Numbered from the stretch's first letter, positions 18,840-28,831 are shown. The stretch is 64,000 nt of DNA from Rubripirellula amarantea (GCF_007859865.1 NZ_SJPI01000001.1:1798001-1862000), one strand, 5' to 3'. Numbers and translations: made by a program. Notes: generated by a model not told the origin, from the letters alone.

Positions 18840-19880
18840 ATGCACTACTCACGTTCCATGATCAGCCGCATTTGCGTTCTCGTTTTGTTCCTAGCCTGCC
18901 CTGCATCGGCAGTGTTGGCTGTATCACCATCGGCATCAACGGCGCCCATGTCCAAGATTGCGGAACCGGTTGATCCGCACCTAGTGCTTGGCAACGAAGC
19001 ATGTGTGAAGTGTCACGCTCCCGAGATTCAAGTTTGGAAACAAACACCACACGCTCGGACCTTCGACGAATTGCATCGTCGTCCTGAAGCCAAGCAGATT
19101 GCCGCCAAGTTGGGGCTAAGCTCGATCAAGCATGAAGGTCGTTGCGTAGCGTGCCACTACACTCAGCAAGCCGATCCGGTCGGTAACCCTCACGTGATTG
19201 CTGGTGTGTCATGCGAGTCATGTCACGGAGCCGCGAAGTCGTGGGTCGACTTGCACCATGACTACGGTGGCGAAGGAATCACGCGATTGGCGGAAACACC
19301 CGCTCATCGTCAAGAACGAATTGCCAAGAGTGTAGCCGCAGGCATGCGAAATCCTGCGAACGTGTATGCCGTCGCACAAAGCTGCTTGCGTTGTCACACC
19401 ACGGCCGATGAAGAACTTGTCAATGTTGGCGGACACTCAGCCGGCAGTTTGGATTTTGAATTTGTTTCGTGGAGCCAGGGCACCATTCGTCACAACTTCA
19501 TCCAAAGCGATGGCAACGTGAATCAGCCAAGTTCGCCAGAACGACTCCGTGTGATGTTTGTTGCTGGAATGATCGCTGAATTGGAAGCCAGTTATCGGGC
19601 AACCGCAGTCGCGACCCAAAAAGCTACCTACGGTGTGACATCCGCTCGTCGGGCCGATCGCAGCGTGAAGCGTTTGCAGAGCGTGGCTGCCAAAGTCGAT
19701 TCGCCAATCCTTGATCAGATCGTGAAAATCGCTGACGCGGCCACTTTAAAGTTGAACAATGAAGCGGAACTGGTCGCTGTCGCTGACCAAGTAGCCGTGT
19801 TGGGTTATCGCTTTGCTGAAATCACCGACGGACGTTCACTGTCGGTCCTGGATGGATTCATCCCAAAAACCAGTAAATAG
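18840..19880 (+). CDS. Periplasmic tetraheme cytochrome c
   Basis: The 346-residue protein has a signal peptide (ICVLVLFLACPASAVLA) and four CxxCH heme-attachment motifs: CVKCH (55-59), CVACH (102-106), CESCH (125-129) and CLRCH (182-186). Spacing and flanking text (GNEACVKCHAPEIQVWKQTPHA, GVSCESCHGAAKSW) match the cytochrome c554-like multiheme family that carries electrons in the periplasm. The C-terminal third, after residue 230, is helical with no heme motif. There are no reductase or oxidase genes alongside, so its redox partners are unknown. It lies 116 bases before the secretin-domain gene on the same strand. Confidence 0.87.
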   Translation: MHYSRSMISRICVLVLFLACPASAVLAVSPSASTAPMSKIAEPVDPHLVLGNEACVKCHAPEIQVWKQTPHARTFDELHRRPEAKQIAAKLGLSSIKHEGRCVACHYTQQADPVGNPHVIAGVSCESCHGAAKSWVDLHHDYGGEGITRLAETPAHRQERIAKSVAAGMRNPANVYAVAQSCLRCHTTADEELVNVGGHSAGSLDFEFVSWSQGTIRHNFIQSDGNVNQPSSPERLRVMFVAGMIAELEASYRATAVATQKATYGVTSARRADRSVKRLQSVAAKVDSPILDQIVKIADAATLKLNNEAELVAVADQVAVLGYRFAEITDGRSLSVLDGFIPKTSK

Positions 19881-19996
19881 CGTACTGGGCATCACCCAGC
19901 GACCGGCGTAGCGAACGCCAAAGCGAATGCAAAATCAATTTGTGTCGCCTGAGCCAAGCATTCATACTAGAGATTCTCGTCTAAACCGAAATTCTC

Positions 19997-22900
19997 TTGT
20001 TTGATCGCGGTGCCAAGTTGTTTTTCTCTCGCATCTCATTGCTTTGCCTTTTGTTCTCACTCGTGAGCGTGTTCGGTAGCGCTCAAGAGATCAAGGTGAT
20101 TGGACCTGATGGAAAACCAATCGTCGTGCAGGCCACACCGGGTCGGCCAATGCCTGGTCCACCGGGGCAACCCGGTAAGCCCGGCGAACCAAGTACGGGT
20201 GAGTCGGCAGACAAAGACAAGGATTCTAAGAAAGACGGTGCCAACGAGAACGATTCGCCTGAGCCCAAAGTGATTCGCCGCGACAGCACGCTTGACGAGA
20301 AGGCGGATCCAGATGAGTTCAAAGCAAAGGTTGGCACCGATGGAAAGATTGCGTTTGAGTTTCGCAATCAACCTTGGGTCGATCTGGTGCAGTGGCTCGC
20401 AGAAATTTCTGAACTGCCTCTCGATTGGCTTGAGCTTCCCGGTGATCGCGTGAACCTAAGGTCTCCCGGCCGCTACACCGTCGAAGAAACTCGCGATCTT
20501 TTTAATCGTTACCTGCTCGCTCGGGGCTATACGCTGCTGGAGATCGATGGTGGCTTAACGGTGGCGAAGACTGCAACGATCAACCCCGCGATCGTACCAC
20601 GAGTTGCACCGGACGACCTAGGGAAACTACCGTCGCATAGTTTTGTCCGGACCTCATTAGATGTGGGATGGCTGTCCGCTGAAAAACTGTCTGCCGAACT
20701 AGGGCCGATGATCAGCAGCAACGGAAAATTGACGGCGCTGACGACTACCAACCGGATCGAAGCGATGGATGCGGCTGTCAATTTGCGGCAGATTGCGAAC
20801 CTGTTGGCACAAGAGCGGGATGCAACCTCGCAAGAAGCCTTGGCTCCCGAGTTTGTACTTCGTCACTTGCCTGCTGAAGATGCCAAGAGAATGCTGGAAC
20901 AGTTTCTTGGTGTGGAGAAGAAAGAGGCTGCTCCGATGACGCCGCAGCAGATGCGACAGATGCAGCAAATGCAACAGCAGAATGGTGGCGCGCCGCCCGC
21001 GGAAAAGAAAACCGACGAGGTGTCAATCGTTGCCAATACGCGACAGAACTCAATCTTGATTCGTGCTCCTGCCGATCGCGTGGCGATCGCGCGTGAATTC
21101 CTAAAACGTATCGACGTGCCGGGCAGCGGAATGGCAAACTTGATGGACGTTACGGCGCGAGTTCAGGTGTTCCGACTGGCGTCGCTCGATCCTGAAAAGC
21201 TGATCGAAATTGTTTCGGAGATGAACGTCCTTGAACCCAGCACCAGAATTCGAACCGACAAAGACAACAACGCCATTATCGTTTCAGGTTCAATCGCTGA
21301 TCGATACATCATCAATTCGATGATTGAAAGGCTTGATGGAAGTGGTCGCAGTTTTGAAGTGCTGCCGCTACGCCGACTCGATGCGGTCGAAGTCGCTGAA
21401 TCGATTTCCTTCTTAATGGGACAGAAAGAGGAAGAAGAAAAATCAAGCGGACGCCGGTCGTACTACATGAGCTACTACAACCAAAGCGAAGAAGAAAGTA
21501 AGGAACAAGATGAGTTTCGCGTGGCAGCGAACACTCGCTTAAAGCAAATTCTGCTTTGGGCCAACGACCAAGAGATGGACCAAGTGCGGTCGTTGCTCAT
21601 CAAACTCGGCGAACTTCCGCCGCCCGGTGGTAGCGGGCAAACTATCCGCGTACTCGATGCGTCGGCGACACCTGAAACGCTGGAGTACCTCCAACGCCTG
21701 CGTCGACAGTGGAATCGACTCTCGCCGAATCCGTTGGAACTCCCGGATGAAGACGAGTTTACCGAACCGAATGAACGCGTTGAGAGCGAGGAAGTGGATG
21801 ACGAGGGAACCGATGGCGTTGAGGATGCGGGAGAGCTATTGGACGAAGATGATGATGCGAAACCGGTTGGCGAAGCGAATGAAGGGAACGTGGCGGGCAA
21901 GACGCAGGATCGCAATCTTACGTTTACGCAGTTTGCAAATGGTCCCAATGACAATGCTGGTGAAGACATCCAAAGCATGAGCGACTTCGAACGCAAATTC
22001 GGCAAGCAAAAGGATTCCAAGCCGAAGTCCGAGTCACCACGGTCGCCAGAACCCATTCGGATCGAACTCGATCCGCAGGGTAACTTGATCCTAAGCAGTT
22101 CCGATACCGCGGCGCTCGACCAACTTGAAAACTTGATGCTCCAGGTCAAACCACCCAAACGCCCCTACGTCGTCTTCCATATCGAACACGCGTCGGCAAC
22201 CTGGATGAAAATCAATCTTGAAGATTACTTCAAAGACCTCGAGGAAGAAGAAGACTCCAACGCGGACTCATTCTTCCGTTGGTATTGGGGAGGCGACGAC
22301 GAAAAAGACGAAAGCCCCAAAGGTTTAGGCAAAGGAGTGAAGCTGCGTTTCGTGGATGATCTGGATACCAATACTTTGGTGGTCAACGGAGCCAATAGCG
22401 AGCAGTTGCAAACGATCAAAGAACTGATTGAGTTGTGGGATGTTCCCGAGCCGGTAAACAAACGCAAGACTCGTTTTACTAAGTTGGTTGAGATCAAATA
22501 CGGCAAAGCCGAGAAGATCGCCGAAACGGTCAAGGAAGCCTATCGAGATTTGCTTTCGAGTAATGATAAGACGTTTGTTGGCGGTGGCGGCGCCGGTGGT
22601 GGCCGTCCCGGTGGGAAGGGGAACGATGTAGCAAAGAGTCGTGGTGGAAGCGGCACTGGGCTTGAGGATTCGCAAAGCGGCAGTGAAGGCGGTGGAGCTG
22701 ACTTTTCGTTCAAGGGTAAGCTTTCACTGGGCATCGATTCGGTCGGTAACACTCTTTTGGTAAGTGCTGAAGGGGAACCGTTGCTGGATCTCGTGGCGAA
22801 CATGATCGGTCAATTGGACGATGCTTCACGTCCTCAAGGCGACGTGAAGATCGTAAAACTTTCAGGAGACATCAACAGCGACTCGCTAGAGAACGCTTTG

Positions 22901-23002
22901 AAAGCTCTGAAAGGCGGTTCGAGCGCGGGTGGCAGTGCCAGCGGTGGATCTAACAACGGCAGCGACGATGGTCGCAACCGTCGCGGTAGAGGGAACGATT
23001 GA
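19997..23002 (+). CDS. Long secretin N-domain protein without a secretin barrel
   Basis: This 1001-residue exported protein (signal peptide ending FGSA-QE, residue 29) is built of several copies of the ring-forming N1-type domain of type II/III secretins. Examples are the segment LRHLPAEDAKRMLEQFLG with NTRQNSILIRAPADRV, VFRLASLDPEKLIEIVSEM with DNNAIIVSGSIADRYI, and LRFVDDLDTNTLVVNGANSE. A short collagen-like stretch (GPPGQPGKPGEP, residues 54-65) comes near the start, and acidic and Gly/Ser-rich linkers separate the modules. There is no C-terminal secretin channel domain, so it cannot by itself be an outer-membrane pore. A TTG at 19997 gives the natural signal peptide. The next gene is an MMPL exporter 166 bases away. 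Confidence 0.8.
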   Translation: MFDRGAKLFFSRISLLCLLFSLVSVFGSAQEIKVIGPDGKPIVVQATPGRPMPGPPGQPGKPGEPSTGESADKDKDSKKDGANENDSPEPKVIRRDSTLDEKADPDEFKAKVGTDGKIAFEFRNQPWVDLVQWLAEISELPLDWLELPGDRVNLRSPGRYTVEETRDLFNRYLLARGYTLLEIDGGLTVAKTATINPAIVPRVAPDDLGKLPSHSFVRTSLDVGWLSAEKLSAELGPMISSNGKLTALTTTNRIEAMDAAVNLRQIANLLAQERDATSQEALAPEFVLRHLPAEDAKRMLEQFLGVEKKEAAPMTPQQMRQMQQMQQQNGGAPPAEKKTDEVSIVANTRQNSILIRAPADRVAIAREFLKRIDVPGSGMANLMDVTARVQVFRLASLDPEKLIEIVSEMNVLEPSTRIRTDKDNNAIIVSGSIADRYIINSMIERLDGSGRSFEVLPLRRLDAVEVAESISFLMGQKEEEEKSSGRRSYYMSYYNQSEEESKEQDEFRVAANTRLKQILLWANDQEMDQVRSLLIKLGELPPPGGSGQTIRVLDASATPETLEYLQRLRRQWNRLSPNPLELPDEDEFTEPNERVESEEVDDEGTDGVEDAGELLDEDDDAKPVGEANEGNVAGKTQDRNLTFTQFANGPNDNAGEDIQSMSDFERKFGKQKDSKPKSESPRSPEPIRIELDPQGNLILSSSDTAALDQLENLMLQVKPPKRPYVVFHIEHASATWMKINLEDYFKDLEEEEDSNADSFFRWYWGGDDEKDESPKGLGKGVKLRFVDDLDTNTLVVNGANSEQLQTIKELIELWDVPEPVNKRKTRFTKLVEIKYGKAEKIAETVKEAYRDLLSSNDKTFVGGGGAGGGRPGGKGNDVAKSRGGSGTGLEDSQSGSEGGGADFSFKGKLSLGIDSVGNTLLVSAEGEPLLDLVANMIGQLDDASRPQGDVKIVKLSGDINSDSLENALKALKGGSSAGGSASGGSNNGSDDGRNRRGRGND

Positions 23003-23168
23003 GACGTCCTTTAGTCAGTTTTGCCACCGGACTGGCCTTCGTTGTTTATCTCGGCCAAAGCGACGTGCGATCCACGATGGGACAGGCGAGGCGTTCGTGC
23101 TAGAGTATGGCGTCGTCGTAAGTGTCGTTGTTTGTTCCATCTCGTTTGCCCCTTGAAATCTCTGCACG

Positions 23169-25961
23169 ATGCCGCGTCCGCTTTCGAAACGCTGGGCTTC
23201 GTGGGTAGTTCGCTACTCGTGGTGGATCATTGGCGCTTGGATCATCCTGGCGATCACGTTACGGGTGGCTGCTCCGCGATGGGAAGATGTCGCATTAGAC
23301 GGTGATTTCGATTATTTGCCGGTCAAGATGAGCAGCGTTGCGGGCGGCCGATTGCTCGATGAAGCGTTTCCGGGTGAACGCAGTCGCAGCCAGATCGTAT
23401 TGGTGCTCTCTCGCGATCCCGGTGAAAACGAGAAGCTTCGCAAGACTGATGCGATCGTCGGGTTGGATCTACTGCGACGTCTGTATCATAAATTGGGCGA
23501 AGTAAGTTGGCAGCGCGCTATCAAGCTGGGGTACGAAGGTGGCCCGGATGACAATACGCAACCCTGGTCTCCATGGATCAAGCTAACTCGCGAGGCATTC
23601 GACACCGCGATCGAATCCGATGACGCGTTTTATGAACGGATTGCTAATAACGTTCCTGAAACGGCACCCACGCTTGAAGAACCTCGACTAGCGATTGCTT
23701 ATTGGGATCGAGGCAAGCTCATTGAATCGCTTGGCGGCCAGGACGATTTGGTAGAGCGAGACTTTGAAGCGGCGTTGATTTTGAAGTCCAGGATTCCGAA
23801 ATTAGCTTTGCCCATCGGCGAACGAGATTTGACATCGTGGCAGTCATTGCTGGACGTCCTATCGTGGCAAGATCCCGTGATTGGATCACGACTCAAAAAG
23901 AGCGGTGCAAGGCTGGCCGTCATGCAGTTGTCATCCGAGCTTGCAGCGACCGGCAACATCGCAACGGTCGAAGCGGTTGACCAAATGATCAAGGATGTCG
24001 TCCGTTACAGCGGTGACTTTACCGAACCAGGCTTGAAATTGGAGCTAACCGGATCAGCAGCGATTGGTGGCGAGACGTTGATCGCTGCTCGCGACGCGAT
24101 TCGTTACACCGAATCGATCACGGTGGCCATGATCTTGCTAATTTTGGCCTTCGTTTATCGGGCACCGCTATTGATCTTTGTGCCGATGATCTCAATTGCG
24201 ATCGCGGTGATAGTATCGACGTCTCTAATCGCACTGTTGACGGACTGGTCAGCCCGGGGAGTCGTTCCTGGCTTAGATTTGCGCGTGTTCACGACCAGTC
24301 GAATCTTTATCGTCGTGATTCTTTTCGGCGCCGGAACCGACTTCTGTTTGTTTTTGATTTCCCGGCTGCGTGAAGAGGTATCGAACCAGCAGCTAAAACG
24401 AGATTGGTCGCTGGCTTGTGAAGATGGGCTCTCGGGTGTGATGAGTGCCTTGATCGGCAGTGCGATGACAACCGTTGTCGGATTAGGAATGTTGTGGATC
24501 GCCAGCTTCGGTAAGTTTCATTACACCGGTCCGGTAATCGCGTTGTGTTTGTTGGTCGGTCTTTGCGTTTGCATTAGTCTGACACCGGCCCTTTTGCGGG
24601 TGATTGGTCCCGCTTCGTTTTGGCCGTCCACGATTGTTTTGAAGTCAGATACCGTGACGGTTTCTATCGGCGATACAAGCGGTGACGCGGGTTCCAGTAG
24701 CTTGTGGAGTATGATCGCGCTGCAGATCACTCGGCGTCCATTCCTAGGATTGTTTTTAGGCCTTGGAATCCTTGCATTCCCAGCAGTTTACGGTTTCCGC
24801 CAGGAATCCGCCGTAACTTATGACCTGAGCAGCCAGTTAAGTCACGCAGCCAAGAGTCGATCGGGTTTGCGATCCCTGTCCAGCCATTTTGCAATTGGCG
24901 AGATCAATCCGGTGACATTGTTGCTGGTGCACGACCATGACGTGGCTCGTGAGGACTTTGATAAGCAAATCAAACGATTGACCAAACAAATCTACGCACA
25001 GGAAGGCGTGCTAACGGTTCGCAATGCGGACGATCCATTGGGTGATTTTTCGCCCGATCGCGAGATGGGTTTGCTAAGCGGGGATGCGTGGAAGCGGCGA
25101 GCGCTACGCAATCACCGGGCCGCACAGCGTCACTTCTTTTCCTCGATCGACAAGTACGAGAATCGACTCGCTCGAATCGATATTGTGATGGACGGCGATC
25201 CATTCTCCCTTGAAACATCTCGACGCGTGAGCAACCTAGGGAAGTTCTTGTCGGCTCAGGCGAGTGACCCGAACGCCGATTTTTCAAAAGCAACTGTGCT
25301 GTTGACCGGGACGACTCCCTCGATCATCGACTTGCGCACCGTAACGCTCAAGGACAACCGTCGGATCAAAGTCGCGGTGGTGATCGCAGTATTCATCGTG
25401 TTGCTGTTGGTGATTCGGCGCTGGTTGCTTTGCACCTATCTCATCGTGACTGTGCTGATTAGTTACTACGCCACGCTGGGTTTGACCGTGCTATTCTTTC
25501 GTTACGCATACGGAGGTGACTTCGTTGGTCTTGACTGGAAGTTGCCGTTGTTCCTGTTCGTCATCTTGGTGGCGATTGGTCAGGACTACAACGTTTACCT
25601 TGTCACCCGGATTGTTGAAGAAGAACGGCGGTTGGGCTGGATCGCCGCGTTGCGCCGTGCCGTTTCAAGAACGGGAGGAATCATCACCGCTTGCGGTTTG
25701 GTAATGGCAGCGACTTTCTTCAGCATGACCTCATCGGCGTGGCTGCCGGCGGTCGCACATCTGTTCGGCTTTGAGGCGTCGGGAGGCGGAATCGCTTTGC
25801 GAGGCATCGTCGAACTTGGTTTTGCCTTAGGGCTGGGCGTGCTGATCGATACGTTCTACGTCCGAACGATTCTAGTGCCAAGCTTTGTTGCAGCAATTGG
25901 GACGTTCCGCCATCGTCAATCCAAAGCAGCGAGATTGTCCGATGAATCAAGTGGTGACTAG
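23169..25961 (+). CDS. MMPL/RND family exporter
   Basis: The 930-residue protein is an inner-membrane transporter of the RND superfamily, MMPL branch, which typically exports lipids or hydrophobic compounds using the proton gradient. It has an N-terminal membrane segment (WWIIGAWIILAITL), a large periplasmic loop to about residue 310, and five to six segments near 315-480. A second loop and a second membrane block from about 735 follow. The intramembrane acidic residues characteristic of the family fall in VVILFGAGTDFCLFLISRLR and ILVAIGQDYNVYLVTRI. The ATG at 23169 has no obvious ribosome site. It follows the secretin-domain gene on the same strand and may share its transcript; the cargo is unknown. 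Confidence 0.9.
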   Translation: MPRPLSKRWASWVVRYSWWIIGAWIILAITLRVAAPRWEDVALDGDFDYLPVKMSSVAGGRLLDEAFPGERSRSQIVLVLSRDPGENEKLRKTDAIVGLDLLRRLYHKLGEVSWQRAIKLGYEGGPDDNTQPWSPWIKLTREAFDTAIESDDAFYERIANNVPETAPTLEEPRLAIAYWDRGKLIESLGGQDDLVERDFEAALILKSRIPKLALPIGERDLTSWQSLLDVLSWQDPVIGSRLKKSGARLAVMQLSSELAATGNIATVEAVDQMIKDVVRYSGDFTEPGLKLELTGSAAIGGETLIAARDAIRYTESITVAMILLILAFVYRAPLLIFVPMISIAIAVIVSTSLIALLTDWSARGVVPGLDLRVFTTSRIFIVVILFGAGTDFCLFLISRLREEVSNQQLKRDWSLACEDGLSGVMSALIGSAMTTVVGLGMLWIASFGKFHYTGPVIALCLLVGLCVCISLTPALLRVIGPASFWPSTIVLKSDTVTVSIGDTSGDAGSSSLWSMIALQITRRPFLGLFLGLGILAFPAVYGFRQESAVTYDLSSQLSHAAKSRSGLRSLSSHFAIGEINPVTLLLVHDHDVAREDFDKQIKRLTKQIYAQEGVLTVRNADDPLGDFSPDREMGLLSGDAWKRRALRNHRAAQRHFFSSIDKYENRLARIDIVMDGDPFSLETSRRVSNLGKFLSAQASDPNADFSKATVLLTGTTPSIIDLRTVTLKDNRRIKVAVVIAVFIVLLLVIRRWLLCTYLIVTVLISYYATLGLTVLFFRYAYGGDFVGLDWKLPLFLFVILVAIGQDYNVYLVTRIVEEERRLGWIAALRRAVSRTGGIITACGLVMAATFFSMTSSAWLPAVAHLFGFEASGGGIALRGIVELGFALGLGVLIDTFYVRTILVPSFVAAIGTFRHRQSKAARLSDESSGD

Positions 25962-25987
25962 TCAATGAGGTTAGAACATCACTAGTT

Positions 25988-26479
25988 CTAGTCACCGACG
26001 CCCAAGTCGTCATCAAGAGCATTCAGGATAAGGTCTAGCTCGGCTTCCTCGTGAGTTTCGAACTTGTTTCGAAAGTCAGCGAATCGGTTGAGCAGCTTCG
26101 TAATTTTTTCTTTTTGGTCGGACGAAACTTCCGACGATGCTTCGGCGATGGCGCGGCAGGTTTCAAAGAGAACGGTGTGCTCACTTCGAAGCACTTCCGC
26201 TTGCACGCTAAGTTGCGGTTCTGTCTCGATGGCTTCGTCGAAGTAGCCGTAAGCTTCTTCTAACGAAAAATGAAACGCGAGTTGGTCTCGCAGTTCGCCG
26301 AGTAAGCCTATCAGCTCCATCCAGTGGTTCGACGCGGTCTCGGGGTGCGAAACCATAGGAGAGATTCGGTCCATCAATAATTTCAGCTCGCGGTTATCAT
26401 CCTTGATGTCCTTCATGAACGCCGCGTTGACGGACAGGCTTCGTGACGCGATAGCTTTTTTATCTTCAGCAACGGACAT
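25988..26479 (-). CDS. Hemerythrin-like four-helix protein
   Basis: Hemerythrin domains bind a di-iron centre and sense or carry O2 or regulate iron. The 163-residue product has the later ligand set: His70xxxGlu74 (in HFSLEEAYGYF), His101 and His143 with Glu147 (HEEAELDL). The helix that normally starts with the first His reads DDNRELKLLM, so an Asn (residue 29) sits where that ligand usually is. The site may bind a modified centre. The ATG at 26479 is preceded by a strong AGGAGAAC. It is convergent with the MMPL gene with only 26 bases between. Confidence 0.82.
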   Translation of the reverse strand: MSVAEDKKAIASRSLSVNAAFMKDIKDDNRELKLLMDRISPMVSHPETASNHWMELIGLLGELRDQLAFHFSLEEAYGYFDEAIETEPQLSVQAEVLRSEHTVLFETCRAIAEASSEVSSDQKEKITKLLNRFADFRNKFETHEEAELDLILNALDDDLGVGD

Positions 26480-26592
26480 CAGGTTCTCCTTAGTGATAGG
26501 CCTCTCCCCATTGTATTCGTTGCCAGAGTGTCGGGTGGTGACTTTCGGCGCATGCTTCGTCGGTTTTTTTAGCCACCTGCGGTTTAATCCAG

Positions 26593-27600
26593 CTAGGCAC
26601 GTTCAATGGTGATGGGAATCACCGCTGAAATATCTGGTACCACGCCATCACGAATCGCTGAACGCACCAACATCACCCGGTCGACTCCCATCGCGACTCC
26701 CGCCGATGGCGGGAGACCGTCGCGCATCGCTTGCAAAAGATTTTTAGGAAGCGGAAGGGACGAACGGCCGTCCGCAATACGTTGCTGATTTACTTTCTCG
26801 CAGCGCTCGAGGAGTATGCTGTCGTCGAGCAACTCGTCATATCCATTGGCAATTTCAATGCCACGGCAAAACAGTTCGAACCTTGCGGCGCATTGTGGGT
26901 CGTCATCGGATGGCTTTGCCAGTGCCGCTTGGGTAAGTGGGTAGTTCTTTAACACCACCGGACGCTGTTTGCCCAAGTGAGGCTGGACCCTTTCCGAAAG
27001 CAACACATCCAGCAGTGCATCACGGTCTTGACCAAGTTTTGCCACAAGTGAGCTGTCAATTCGGTCGACAAGCGATTGAAGTTGTTCGATGGGGCAATCG
27101 AGCGGGTCGAGCGACAAGTGCAATTGAAACGCTTCACGATAGTTCAGAACGTCGCACTCTTTGGCGTCAAAGATTTCCTTGGCAAGTTCTCTGAGCGTAT
27201 CAACGCCGCCGGCCAAATTTGCACCCACTTCGTACCATTCCAACATGGTGAATTCCACGTTGTGTTGGCCACCGGCTTCTCCGCCACGAAACACCGGACC
27301 GAGCGAGTAAATCGAACCTGACCCTCTCCCCAGCATCCGTTTCATTGCTAGTTCAGGTGACGTTTGCAGATAGTACTGCTGAACACGACGACTCGATGCC
27401 GTTGCGATCTGATTTGCGGGAATAGTGATCGGGTCGATGAACGGATCTGCGATGCATTCGCTCATCAAACAAGGGGGTTGGACTTCAATGAATCCGCGAT
27501 GATCCAGGAAGTGACGCAAAATTCGCAGCAATTCGGCCCGCGGTCGCAAATGCGACATGTCAGGGTAGTTGTTGTTTTCGGCTGTGTTTTTGGAAGTCAT
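26593..27600 (-). CDS. epmA: EF-P lysine lysyltransferase EpmA (GenX/PoxA)
   Basis: EpmA is a class II lysyl-tRNA synthetase paralogue that attaches (R)-beta-lysine or lysine to the conserved lysine of elongation factor P, relieving stalling at polyproline. At 335 residues it is the size of EpmA: it has the catalytic core but no anticodon domain. Class II motifs are clear: motif 1 in LRHFLDHRGFIEVQPP, motif 2 in YLQTSPELAMKRMLG and GSIYSLGPVFRGGE, and motif 3 in GVAMGVDRVMLVRS. Neither efp nor epmB is in the window. It is divergent from the ThiF/MoeB gene, with 60 bases between starts. Confidence 0.9.
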   Translation of the reverse strand: MTSKNTAENNNYPDMSHLRPRAELLRILRHFLDHRGFIEVQPPCLMSECIADPFIDPITIPANQIATASSRRVQQYYLQTSPELAMKRMLGRGSGSIYSLGPVFRGGEAGGQHNVEFTMLEWYEVGANLAGGVDTLRELAKEIFDAKECDVLNYREAFQLHLSLDPLDCPIEQLQSLVDRIDSSLVAKLGQDRDALLDVLLSERVQPHLGKQRPVVLKNYPLTQAALAKPSDDDPQCAARFELFCRGIEIANGYDELLDDSILLERCEKVNQQRIADGRSSLPLPKNLLQAMRDGLPPSAGVAMGVDRVMLVRSAIRDGVVPDISAVIPITIERA

Positions 27601-27660
27601 GGCCTAATCCAGAGAGGCTTGGCAGTTGTCATTTCTTTGCGGTTCGCTCATTATCACAAG

Positions 27661-28728
27661 ATGCCTGATTCTTCACCGAACCGCTATGCGCGTCAGATCC
27701 GATTTTCACCCATCGGTGAATCTGGTCAAAAAAAACTTGCTGAATCTTCCGTTGCCGTGGTCGGTTGTGGAGCCTTGGGGACCGTTGCCGCCGAGATTTT
27801 GGCACGCGCCGGAGTGGGCCATTTGCGGCTAATTGATCGGGACGTGGTGGAGTGGACAAATTTGCAACGGCAATCGTTGTTCGTCGAGCACGACGCGAAT
27901 GTTGGAAATGCAAAAGCTGATGCCGCAGCCCAACAACTCGGGCGGATCAATAGCACGATTGACGTAAGGCCGATCGTGTCGGATGTTCACGCCGCGAATA
28001 TTCGCACGCACCTTGCAGGCGTTGATTTGGTGATTGATGCGACGGATAACTTTCACGTTCGGTTCCTGATCAATGACTGGTCTCTTGATTGTCAAATCCC
28101 GTGGGTCCATGGTGGCTGCGTCGGTGCGAGCGGCCAAGTCCGCCTGTTTGATGGCTCTGGTTCACCGTGTTTTCGTTGCCTTGTTCCGATGCCTCCGCCA
28201 CCTGAGGCGATTCAAACTTGTGACACCTCAGGCGTCGTCGGCTCCGCGACCCATTTGATCGCAAGTTTGCAAGCGACTGAAGCTATCAAGTGGCTCAGTG
28301 GCAACCGAGACAGTATTCGCACCAACGTCATTTCCATTGACCTTTGGAACAATCGCATTCGAGAAATTGAAATCGCTCCGTCGCTATCGAAGGTTTGTCG
28401 CGCTTGCGGCCAGGGCAAACGAGAGTTTCTTGACGGGACGCTTGGTTCGATGGATGGCGGTGCAACCGTACTATGCGGACGCAACGCCGTGCAGCTTGAT
28501 GCCACTTCTGATACACCCCCCTCTCTCTCTAAAACAGCGGATCGTTGGCGAGAATTTGCATCGGTCCAGGTAACTCCCTTCTTTATCCGAGTAGACTTAC
28601 GGGACCAGCATGATGTTTCAGCCGCAGGCAAGGTGCTAACGCTCTTTCGAGACGGCCGTATCGTTGTTGATGGAACGGAAGATCCCTCGATTGCCAGAAT
28701 GCTTCGGGATCGTTTCGTAGGCGGCTGA
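27661..28728 (+). CDS. ThiF/MoeB-type adenylyltransferase
   Basis: Members of this E1-like family adenylate the C-terminal glycine of a small sulfur-carrier protein (ThiS, MoaD). The 355-residue protein starts RYARQIRFSPIGESGQKKL, the family N-terminus, then the ATP-binding VVGCGALGTVAAEILARAGV. LIDRDVVEWTNLQRQSLF and IDATDNFHVRFLINDW follow. Two CxxC pairs that bind structural zinc are present (CFRC and CRAC). After about residue 250 there is an extra C-terminal domain with no rhodanese motif. I set the start at the ATG at 27661 because the longer frame adds unrelated sequence antisense to epmA. ThiF and MoeB cannot be told apart here, as neither thiS nor moaD is nearby. Confidence 0.88.
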   Translation: MPDSSPNRYARQIRFSPIGESGQKKLAESSVAVVGCGALGTVAAEILARAGVGHLRLIDRDVVEWTNLQRQSLFVEHDANVGNAKADAAAQQLGRINSTIDVRPIVSDVHAANIRTHLAGVDLVIDATDNFHVRFLINDWSLDCQIPWVHGGCVGASGQVRLFDGSGSPCFRCLVPMPPPPEAIQTCDTSGVVGSATHLIASLQATEAIKWLSGNRDSIRTNVISIDLWNNRIREIEIAPSLSKVCRACGQGKREFLDGTLGSMDGGATVLCGRNAVQLDATSDTPPSLSKTADRWREFASVQVTPFFIRVDLRDQHDVSAAGKVLTLFRDGRIVVDGTEDPSIARMLRDRFVGG

Positions 28729-28803
28729 TGTCGTACTTCTTTGCAGTCCTATCTGAAGTCTTAAACATTCCCGCCTGCAGTTCCCAACATTCCCATCTCA
28801 CGC

Positions 28804-28831
28804 TCCCAACGTCCTCGTCCCAACGTCCTCT
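28804..28831. repeat. 14-bp tandem duplication
   Basis: TCCCAACGTCCTCG is followed by TCCCAACGTCCTCT in a pyrimidine-rich stretch ahead of the GH16-like gene; a related partial copy (TCCCAACATTCC) lies at 28782. Confidence 0.7.
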
